64,000 bases of DNA from Acetobacteraceae bacterium (GTDB lineage: Bacteria; Pseudomonadota; Alphaproteobacteria; Acetobacterales; Acetobacteraceae). Shown here in pieces: positions 25,311 through 31,999 of this stretch. Numbering within the stretch: the stretch's first letter is position 1; each line of letters opens with the position of its first letter. The notes below the pieces were generated by a model. That model worked only from the letters and a program-made list of their open reading frames with translations, ran no database searches and was not told where the DNA came from. Location of the stretch: contig CANGNF010000017.1 in assembly GCA_947455205.1 (NCBI GenBank), positions 1 to 64,000 of the forward strand, in the 5' to 3' direction. The position numbers and the translations under genes are program-made.

Positions 25311-26083
25311 GCCTCGCCCACCTTCTTCGCCCGCTTCTCGACGAAGGCGGTCAGCATGGCCACGGCTTCCGGCCCGGTCTGCGCCAGCGCGGCGGTCAGG
25401 CTCTCCACGAACAACCCGTCGCTCTCGCTCATGTCCTGGATGCGCGGCAGCGCCTGCAGGATGGAGAGGACCGTCAGCGGCGCCATGGTGGCGACCTTGG
25501 CGGCCAGCTCATCCGCCTTGGCCAGCGCTTCCCCGGCCGGCACCAGGTACTGCACCAGGCCGATGCGCTCGGCCATGGCGGCGTCCACCACGCGGCCGGT
25601 CAGCATCATGTCCGCCATGCGGGCGGCGCCGATCAGCCGCGCCACGTTCACGCTGGCGCCGCCGCCGACATAGATGCCGCGCGTGCCCTCCGGCAGCGCG
25701 AAGAAGGCGGAGGCATCGGCCACGCGGATATGGCAGGCCGCCGCCAGCTCCAGCCCACCGCCCACGGTGGCGCCATGCAGCGCGGCAATGGCCGGCACCC
25801 GGCCCAGCCGGATGCGGCCGAACAGCGCGTGCCACTCGCGCGACAGATGAAAGACCTCGGCGGCGCTGCGCAGGCGCTGCTCGGCCAGGTCCAGCCCGGC
25901 GCAGAAGCAGGGGCCATGGCCGTGGATCACGATTGCGCGAGCTTCCCGCTGAGCGCGTGCCACGGCCTGGTCAAGCTCGGCCAGCAGGGCTTCCGAGATG
26001 GCGTTGCGCTTGGCCGGGCGGTTCAGCCCCAACCGGGCGACATCGCCGTCCAGCGCATAGGTCAGCAACTCGGCATCGGCCAT
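25307..26083 (-). CDS. Enoyl-CoA hydratase/isomerase family protein
   Basis: A 258-residue crotonase-fold enzyme and first gene of the operon. The CoA-binding and oxyanion segments are GLNRPAKRNAISEALLAEL, GPCFCAGLDLAE and LHGATVGGGLELAAACHIRV. The catalytic Glu region is FALPEGTRGIYVGGG. It adds water to a 2-enoyl-CoA. Three in-frame ATGs are close together; 26083 was chosen because the predicted -10 box and operator end just upstream of it, leaving a short leader with GGAA. The stop overlaps the dehydrogenase ATG by four bases. It resembles a plain hydratase more than the feruloyl-CoA hydratase/lyase that makes vanillin, which fits the thiolase downstream. Confidence 0.88.
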   Translation of the reverse strand: MADAELLTYALDGDVARLGLNRPAKRNAISEALLAELDQAVARAQREARAIVIHGHGPCFCAGLDLAEQRLRSAAEVFHLSREWHALFGRIRLGRVPAIAALHGATVGGGLELAAACHIRVADASAFFALPEGTRGIYVGGGASVNVARLIGAARMADMMLTGRVVDAAMAERIGLVQYLVPAGEALAKADELAAKVATMAPLTVLSILQALPRIQDMSESDGLFVESLTAALAQTGPEAVAMLTAFVEKRAKKVGEA

Positions 26084-26096
26084 GGCGGGCGTTTCC

Positions 26097-26117
26097 ATCA
26101 TTATGGAGTATAACGAT
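26097..26117 (-). promoter_or_regulatory. Candidate MarR operator over the aryl-CoA operon promoter
   Basis: On the plus strand ATCATTAT and ATAACGAT flank a five-base spacer GGAGT, an 8-5-8 palindrome with one mismatch. On the minus strand a -10-like TATACT (26112 to 26107) lies inside it. That places transcription start near 26099, about 16 bases before the hydratase ATG. It is one of the few AT-rich spots in the region. The size and position fit repression by the operon's own MarR protein. Confidence 0.65.
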
Positions 26118-26202
26118 TGGCGCGACGTTAGACCGGCGGTGGGGCGGCTCGCAAGGGGGGGGTGGCGGCGGCGGCGCGCGGCTTGCCCCTGCGCCACTTT
26201 GG

Positions 26203-27405
26203 ATGCAAAACGAAAAGGTCGTATCGAAAGATCATCGCGTGGAAGTTGTGCCGCGACCCCCGCAGCTTACCGCTTCGGCACCGCCGGTGCTGGTACTCGC
26301 CTTCGACCGGCCGGCGCTGCTGGAACAGGTGTTGGCCAGCCTGGCCGCGCAGCAGCCGCCGCTGGACCCCGGGCGGCTGCATCTGGTGCTGGACGCCGCC
26401 TATTGCCCCTATCGCGACGCGCTGCTGGCCGACCCGGCGGCGCTGGACCGGGCGGCGCTGGTGTTCCGCCGCGTGTTCCCGGCCGGGCATATCCACCGCG
26501 CCCGGCAGAACCTGGGCGTGGCCCTCAACTACGACCGCGCGGAGCGCCTCGCCTTCGAGACCCTGGGCGCCGAGGTGGCGTATTTCCTGGAAGACGACCT
26601 GGTGCTGTCGCCGCACTACCTGGCCACGCTGGACCGGCTGGCGGCCTTGGCGCTGGCGGACGAACGCGTCGGCTACGTGGCGGCCTATGGCAACCACCGC
26701 CTGGATGTGGCCGAGCAGCAGGCGCGCCGGGACGAGTTGGCGCAGATCGAGCACCTGTGGGGCTACGCGCTGACCCGGCGCCATTGGGCGGAGCGGCAGC
26801 CGCTGTGGCAGGACTACCTGGCGCTGCTGGCCGGCCGCAACTACCGAGACCGGCCGCACCAGCTGATCCTGGAGCATTGGTGGCGCCAGGGCGCGGGGGT
26901 GGAGGTTTCCTCTCAGGATGGCGCCAAGGTGGCGTGCTGCCAGGTGCTGGGCCGGGTGCGGCTGAACACGGTGGCGGTGCTGGCGCGCAACATCGGCGAA
27001 TACGGGCTGCACTTCGTGCCCGAGGATTTCCGCTCCGCCGGCTACCACCTGACCCAGATGCTGCCGCTGGACGCACCGCTGGAGGCGCTGGCGCTGCCGG
27101 ACGAGGCGGGCATGGCGGCGCTGCTGGCGGCCGACCGGGCCGAGGCGCAGGCGGGGCACCGCGTGCCGCCGCCGCTGCGCCGGGTCTGGCCGCCCCAGGC
27201 GCTGCCGCTGGACGCGGCCGGCCTGGTAACGCTGCTGTACCGCACCCTGCTGGGGCGGGAGCCGGACCCGAGCGGGCTGGCCGCCCATGTGCAGGAGCTG
27301 GACCAGGGCCAGTGCGACCCGACGCAACTGGCGCAGGGCTTCCTGCAATCGGACGAGTTCAAGCAGATGCTGGGCCATGTCGGCCTGAGCCCGCCACAGG
27401 TCTGA
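26203..27405 (+). CDS. Glycosyltransferase with C-terminal DUF4214-like domain
   Basis: A 400-residue soluble protein. The N-terminal half has a GT-A-like fold start, APPVLVLAFDRPALLEQVL, then NLGVALNYDRAE. An acidic metal-binding string AYFLEDDLVLSPHYL follows, as in GNT1-like glycosyltransferases. The last 60 residues form a separate small domain, LVTLLYRTLLGREPDPSGLA to FLQSDEFKQML, typical of DUF4214. A similar LGREP segment opens the next gene's protein, so the two enzymes may dock on a common partner. It is divergent from the aryl-CoA operon with the operator between. No membrane segments. The acceptor is unknown. Confidence 0.75.
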   Translation: MQNEKVVSKDHRVEVVPRPPQLTASAPPVLVLAFDRPALLEQVLASLAAQQPPLDPGRLHLVLDAAYCPYRDALLADPAALDRAALVFRRVFPAGHIHRARQNLGVALNYDRAERLAFETLGAEVAYFLEDDLVLSPHYLATLDRLAALALADERVGYVAAYGNHRLDVAEQQARRDELAQIEHLWGYALTRRHWAERQPLWQDYLALLAGRNYRDRPHQLILEHWWRQGAGVEVSSQDGAKVACCQVLGRVRLNTVAVLARNIGEYGLHFVPEDFRSAGYHLTQMLPLDAPLEALALPDEAGMAALLAADRAEAQAGHRVPPPLRRVWPPQALPLDAAGLVTLLYRTLLGREPDPSGLAAHVQELDQGQCDPTQLAQGFLQSDEFKQMLGHVGLSPPQV

Positions 27406-27467
27406 ACCCCGGTTTTGCACCCGGCCGGACTCGGGTAGAAGCGCCGCAGCAGAACTGGACCCTCGCC

Positions 27468-28427
27468 ATGCCCGTAAGCCGCGAAGACGTCGTGATGGCC
27501 TATCGCTACATCCTCGGGCGGGAGCCGGAGAATGAGGCGGTGATCGCCGCGCACATGGCCGGCAACGAGGACCGCCACGCGATGCGGATGACCTTCCTGC
27601 AGGCCAGCGAGACGCTGGAGATCGTCAACGCCCGCGCGCTGCCGCCCTCCCTGCCGCTGGACGTGCCGGCGCTGCCGATCCAGCTGACCGCGGATGCCGA
27701 GACCATGGCGTCGCTGATCAGCTACACCGGCAAGTACTGGGAGGAGGTGGGGCGCACCGCGCCGCACTGGTCGGTGCTGACGGCGCCGGAATACCGGCCG
27801 GAGCATATCGACGCCAACGAGGTCGCCTTCTTCGAGAGTGGCCGCGACGATGCCGCGCTGCTGGTGGCGCTGCTGCGCCGGATCGGGCGCGCGCCGGAGG
27901 AATTCCAGCGCTGCGCCGAATACGGCTGCGGCGTCGGGCGCATCACCACCCACCTGGCCAAGCTCTTCCCGCAGGTGCAGGCGCTCGACATCTCCCGCCC
28001 GCATCTGGAACTGGCGCGGCAGACGCTGGCGCGCTTCGGCCAGACCAACCTGGAATTCCACCAGGTGACGCCGGCCGACCTGCACCCGGCGCAGGGCTTC
28101 GACCTGTGGTTCACCCGGATCGTGCTGCAGCACAACCCGCCGCCGATCATCATGGCGATCCTGGACAAGGTGTTCGGCCTGCTGGCGCCGGGCGGCGTCG
28201 CGGTGTTCCAGGTGCCGACCTACCGGGTGCGCTACAGCTTCGAGATCGGCGCCTACATGCAGCAGGGGCCGGGCGAGCGCATGGAAGTGCATGTGGTGCC
28301 GCAGAAGGCGGTGCTGGACCTGGCGGCGCGGCACGGGCTGCAACTGGCCGATATGCGCGAGGATACCCCGGTGGTGGAGAACAGCCCGAACTGGCTCTCC
28401 AACACCTTCGTCTTCTGCAAGGGCTAG
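27468..28427 (+). CDS. SAM-dependent methyltransferase with N-terminal DUF4214-like segment
   Basis: A 319-residue cytoplasmic protein. Residues 7-50 (DVVMAYRYILGREPENEAV to TFLQASETL) match the small domain at the end of the preceding glycosyltransferase. The class I methyltransferase domain has motif I EYGCGVGRITTHLA at about residues 151-164, then VQALDISRPHLELARQTL. FDLWFTRIVLQHNPPPIIM and LLAPGGVAVFQVPTYR are the motif II/III region. It probably methylates a sugar or a glycan end made with the neighbouring glycosyltransferase. A palindromic repeat (copy B) begins on the last base of its stop codon. Confidence 0.8.
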   Translation: MPVSREDVVMAYRYILGREPENEAVIAAHMAGNEDRHAMRMTFLQASETLEIVNARALPPSLPLDVPALPIQLTADAETMASLISYTGKYWEEVGRTAPHWSVLTAPEYRPEHIDANEVAFFESGRDDAALLVALLRRIGRAPEEFQRCAEYGCGVGRITTHLAKLFPQVQALDISRPHLELARQTLARFGQTNLEFHQVTPADLHPAQGFDLWFTRIVLQHNPPPIIMAILDKVFGLLAPGGVAVFQVPTYRVRYSFEIGAYMQQGPGERMEVHVVPQKAVLDLAARHGLQLADMREDTPVVENSPNWLSNTFVFCKG

Positions 28428-28475
28428 CGTCTGATCGTCGCCGGTGGAATCACCGGCGGCGTGAATCGGCCGCTC
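28427..28475 (+). repeat. Palindromic intergenic element, copy B
   Basis: This 49-bp element begins GCGTCTGATCGTCG and ends GTGAATCGGCCGCTC. Its centre is a perfect 8-bp hairpin, CGCCGGTG, loop GAAT, CACCGGCG. Its first base is the last base of the methyltransferase stop codon. It is 88% identical to copy A at 3329-3377. Confidence 0.8.
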
Positions 28476-28502
28476 CAGCGGCGGCCTGGCCGGGGCCGGG
28501 CG

Positions 28503-30884
28503 CTACTCGCCGAAGATCTCCAGCCGCGCCAGCCGGCCGGTGAAGTTGTTGCCGTTGAACAGCCGCACCTCCACCTGGCGCAGCGGTTCGTCCGCGCTGA
28601 AGGTCAGGCTGGCGCCGGCCTGCAGCCGGGCCGCCGAGACCGGCATGCGCGCCAGCACGCGGGTGCCGGTTTCCACGCAGACATCCATCACGCCCTGGCC
28701 ATGCGCCATCTCGCCGGCGGCCAGGGTAAGGCAGGCGCGGTAGCGGCCGGCCGGCAGGTCCATGTAGGGGCCATACAGCGCGGTGCCGGAGCCGGCATTG
28801 GCGAAGCGGATGCCGGCCTCGTCGCGCAGGCCATGCGTCGTGTGCAGCCGCGGGTCGGTGGCGTCCAGGCTGGCGACCAGCGCGGTAAGCTGCGTCGCCG
28901 TCGCCTCGGCCGGACCCAGGTCGCCGCTGTCCTCCACCAGGCCCAGCGCAACCCAGGGCTGGGTTTCCGAATTGCCCTCGCCGGAGAGGCGGCCGGTCAG
29001 CACCTCGATCGCGCCGCCCTCGCGCGGCACCAGGCTGCGGCGGACCTGCCGGCGCAGCAGCGCCTCGTAGATCTCCAGCTTGTGCTCGTGCCGGGCATGG
29101 ATCTCGGTGGTGGCCTGGTGGGTGGACTGGCGCAGCAGCTTGAACAGCCGCAGCGTCAGGCCGGCGCAGAAATTCCAATACGCATGCGGGTTCAGCCGCT
29201 GGCCCTGCTCATTGGTCCAGTGGACGGTGATGACGTCCTGCTTGCGCATGTCGCCCAGTTCCACCGCCATGGTTTCGGCGCGGTAGGCTTCCAGCCCGCG
29301 GTCGATGCTGGTGATGAAGGCGGGGTCCTCGAGCACCGGCAGCGCCCGCACCAGCGCCAGCAGCACCGCGCTGTGGCAGTCCACGAAGGGCGAGACGCAG
29401 GTGACCTGGCCCATCAGGAAGGCGCTTTCGGTGTTGCCATCCACGCCGGTGAAGCCGCGCTCGAAGTCGAACATCACGCGGACGGCGTCGCGCAGCGCCG
29501 CCTTGTACTGGTCCTCCCCGGTGGCGATGGCCATGTCGATCAGGCCGAAGACCACGAAGGCCAGCGGGCGGGAGAAGATCGCCGCCGGGTCGGTGAAGTG
29601 CCGGGCCAGGAAGACGTCGGCATAGACCTGGTGGTAGCGGTCGAACAGCAGCCGGGCCTTGTCGCACAGCGCCGTCACTTCCGGCGAGGCCGGCATGGCC
29701 GCCAGCGTGCGGTAGCAGCGGGCGAAGGCGTTGATCTCGGCGCCGTAGTCGTAGGAGATGGAGATGTCCACCGGCTGCAGGCTGGGCATGGCGGCGCGGC
29801 GCTGCACCAGCCCGGCGCAGTCCGCCACCTGGTCGTAGAAGCCACCGGCGGTGAGGATCTTGCGCTCCCGCGCCACCAGCCTGGTGCCGCCCTGCTGCTG
29901 CCCGGGGAAGAAGTGGCGGGAGACGACGTTGTTCAGCCGCCCGGCTTCCTGCACCTGCACCTGCAGGTTCAGCATGTCCGCCGGGTTGTCCGGCAGGGTG
30001 TGGATCGCCAGGGCGAAGCCGCGCATCTCCTCCCGCTGGGAGAACAGGAAGTAGTCGCAGCCCAGCGCCTCCAGCCAGGTCTCGCCCGGCTGGCCGGCGG
30101 TGAACTGGGTGGGCGCCCGGGCCGGGCGGGTCAGGCCGACATCGCCGTAGTGGACCGCGTTCTCATTGTGGCTCAGCTGGTCGTGTCCGAAGCCGAGCAC
30201 GACATCCGCGACGCCGATGCCGGGGTCCAGCTCCAGCGCCAGCTCGCCGGCCAGGAACATGCTGCTGCCGCTGAAGCGGAAGCTGGCGGTCAGCGCGCCC
30301 AGGCGGCGCGGGCCGTCGCCGGGGTCGAAAGTGAGTTCGTGCGTATGGCTGAGGACGAGGTCGAGGCCCTCATGCTGCATCGTATGGGCGCTGGCGCGGC
30401 CGGTGGTGTGCAGGCGGTAGCCGCGGCCCTGGTACTGGAACTCCACCTGATGGCGGGTGAGGATCAGGTTGCGCGCGGTGCGGATGTCGTGGAACCGCAT
30501 GCCGACCGTGACGCTGCCGGCGCCCAGGTCGCAGCTGAGGTTCATGAAGGTATGCACCCAGCGTCCGGTGCCGTCCTCGTCGCGGCTGCGTTCCTCCAGC
30601 CGGGCATGGCCGGTGCGGCGCAGGATGAACGGGCCGTCGCACAGGCTCTCGATGAACTCCAGCACGTCGCGGCAGCGGTCCGGCCAGCGGTTCCACAGCG
30701 CCGGCAGGGCCAGGAATTCCAGCACCTTGGCGTTGTCGTCGGCCCAGAACCAGCGGTCGCCGTCCACGGCATGCTCGGTTTCGGCCACGGCCAGGGCCGG
30801 GCTGCCCTCCGGCTCCACGCGCTGCATCAGGTAGCGCATGATGAACTCGGCGTAGGGGATCGGGTCGGTCGGCAGCTCGGTCAT
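28503..30884 (-). CDS. Large hypothetical protein, probable glycan-related enzyme
   Basis: A 793-residue protein with no signal peptide or membrane helix. The first part includes FWADDNAKVLEFLALPALW. The middle region has repeated helical pairs (SPEVTALCDKARLLFDRY, AALRDAVRVMFDFERGFTG, SPFVDCHSAVLLALVRALP) like the alpha/alpha toroid of lyases and some glycoside hydrolases. The last 100 residues (LYGPYMDLPAGRYRACLTLA to FTGRLARLEIFGE) look like a carbohydrate-binding beta-sandwich. I do not recognise the family. It is convergent with the glycosyltransferase/methyltransferase pair. The start is uncertain: ATGs at 30920, 30893 and 30884 all lack a clear ribosome binding site. Confidence 0.7.
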   Translation of the reverse strand: MTELPTDPIPYAEFIMRYLMQRVEPEGSPALAVAETEHAVDGDRWFWADDNAKVLEFLALPALWNRWPDRCRDVLEFIESLCDGPFILRRTGHARLEERSRDEDGTGRWVHTFMNLSCDLGAGSVTVGMRFHDIRTARNLILTRHQVEFQYQGRGYRLHTTGRASAHTMQHEGLDLVLSHTHELTFDPGDGPRRLGALTASFRFSGSSMFLAGELALELDPGIGVADVVLGFGHDQLSHNENAVHYGDVGLTRPARAPTQFTAGQPGETWLEALGCDYFLFSQREEMRGFALAIHTLPDNPADMLNLQVQVQEAGRLNNVVSRHFFPGQQQGGTRLVARERKILTAGGFYDQVADCAGLVQRRAAMPSLQPVDISISYDYGAEINAFARCYRTLAAMPASPEVTALCDKARLLFDRYHQVYADVFLARHFTDPAAIFSRPLAFVVFGLIDMAIATGEDQYKAALRDAVRVMFDFERGFTGVDGNTESAFLMGQVTCVSPFVDCHSAVLLALVRALPVLEDPAFITSIDRGLEAYRAETMAVELGDMRKQDVITVHWTNEQGQRLNPHAYWNFCAGLTLRLFKLLRQSTHQATTEIHARHEHKLEIYEALLRRQVRRSLVPREGGAIEVLTGRLSGEGNSETQPWVALGLVEDSGDLGPAEATATQLTALVASLDATDPRLHTTHGLRDEAGIRFANAGSGTALYGPYMDLPAGRYRACLTLAAGEMAHGQGVMDVCVETGTRVLARMPVSAARLQAGASLTFSADEPLRQVEVRLFNGNNFTGRLARLEIFGE

Positions 30885-30974
30885 GCCGGGCATAGAGCGC
30901 AGCGGCCGGCACGGCGTCAACCTTGGGGCGAAGGCCTTTGTGGCACCACGGCAGCCGGCGCCAGACCGCGCGGC

Positions 30975-31040
30975 GGCCGAGGCTAGACGGCCCGACGGCC
31001 GACGCTAGACAGCCCGACGGCCGACGCTAGACAGCCCGAC
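30975..31040. repeat. Three tandem copies of a 22-bp repeat at the recR 3' end
   Basis: Units at 30975-30996, 30997-31018 and 31019-31040 read GGCCGANGCTAGACNGCCCGAC. The second and third are identical, and the first differs at two positions. The third unit encodes the last codons and the TAG of recR on the minus strand, so the stop codon has been copied twice downstream. Confidence 0.9.
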
Positions 31041-31614
31041 GGGAGCGCAGCGCGGCGGTCAGCGTGCCTTCGTCAAGCAGGTCCAGCGTGCCGCCCATGG
31101 GCACGCCCTGGGCCAGGCGGGTGACCGGCACGCCGGTCGGGCGCAGCCGGTCGGTCAGCCAGTGCACCGTGGTGGCGCCATCCACCGTGGCCGGCAGCGC
31201 AAGGATGATCTCCTCCACGCCGCCTTCCTCGATGCGCGCCAGCAGCGGCTGCACCGAAAGATCCTCCGGCCCGATGCCGCCGAGTGCGGAGAGTGTGCCG
31301 CCCAGCACATGGTACAGGCCCCGGTGGGCATGCGCGCGCTCCAGCGCCCACAGGTCGGCCACGCCTTCCACCACGCAGACCAGGCCGCGGTCGCGCTGCG
31401 CGTCGCGGCAGACGCCGCAGGGGGTGCGCGTGTCCAGGTTGCCGCAGACCGGGCAGGGGCGCACGGCGGCGGCGGTGTCGCGCAGCGCCTCGGCCAGCGG
31501 CAGCATGGTCTGCTCGGGGTGCATCAGCATCTTCAGCACGGCGCGGCGGGCGCTGCGCCGGCCGAAGCCGGGCAGCTTGCTGAGCAGGCCGACGAGATGC
31601 TCGATGGGGTCCAT
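31027..31614 (-). CDS. recR: Recombination mediator protein RecR
   Basis: A 195-residue protein of normal RecR length. A helix-hairpin-helix region is LLSKLPGFGRRSARRAVLKM. The four-cysteine zinc finger is CPVCGNLDTRTPCGVC. The Toprim domain starts VCVVEGVADLWALERA, and GTLSALGGIGPEDL is the conserved RecR string. It loads RecA on gapped DNA with RecO and RecF. Its ATG shares one base with the ybaB stop, and dnaX lies just upstream, the order conserved in many bacteria. The last codons fall in a 22-bp tandem repeat. Confidence 0.97.
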   Translation of the reverse strand: MDPIEHLVGLLSKLPGFGRRSARRAVLKMLMHPEQTMLPLAEALRDTAAAVRPCPVCGNLDTRTPCGVCRDAQRDRGLVCVVEGVADLWALERAHAHRGLYHVLGGTLSALGGIGPEDLSVQPLLARIEEGGVEEIILALPATVDGATTVHWLTDRLRPTGVPVTRLAQGVPMGGTLDLLDEGTLTAALRSRRAV

Positions 31615-31955
31615 CAGAACGGCAGCTTGAGCCCGCCGAGGCCACCCAGCCCGCCGGGGATGTTCATGCCGGCGGTGGCCTTCTGCATCTCCTCGGCCAT
31701 CATCGCCTCCACCTTCTGCTTGGCGTCGGCATGGGCGGCCAGCAGCAGGTCCTCCAGCACCTCGCGGTCGTCGGCGACCATCAGGCTGGGGTCGATGGAG
31801 ACCGCCTTCAGGTCGCCCTTGCCGGACAGCGTGATCTTGACCATGCCGCCGCCAGCCTGGCCCTGCATGGTCGCGGCCTCCAGCTTGGCCTGCATCTCCG
31901 CCATGCGGGACTGCATCTGCTGCGCCTGCTTCATCATGTTGGCCAGGTTCTTCAT
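31614..31955 (-). CDS. ybaB: YbaB/EbfC family nucleoid-associated protein
   Basis: A 113-residue DNA-binding protein, normal in length. It begins with the helix MKNLANMMKQAQQMQSRMAE, followed by the beta-strand region GGGMVKITLSGKGDLKAVSI and a second helix EVLEDLLLAAHADAKQKVE. A Gly-rich tail follows (GGLGGLGGLKLPF). Members bind DNA as dimers with little sequence preference. It lies between dnaX and recR on one transcript, the conserved arrangement. Confidence 0.95.
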   Translation of the reverse strand: MKNLANMMKQAQQMQSRMAEMQAKLEAATMQGQAGGGMVKITLSGKGDLKAVSIDPSLMVADDREVLEDLLLAAHADAKQKVEAMMAEEMQKATAGMNIPGGLGGLGGLKLPF

Positions 31956-31999
31956 GGCGTCGTCCTTCGGGTCAGAAATCGTGTCGCGGCTCGGCCGCG

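Noticed and set aside
28461-30986. An 841-codon open frame on the plus strand
   Set aside because: It is antisense to the 793-residue protein. The minus frame has normal amino-acid composition and plausible folds, whereas the plus frame is His/Gly/Ala-rich low complexity.
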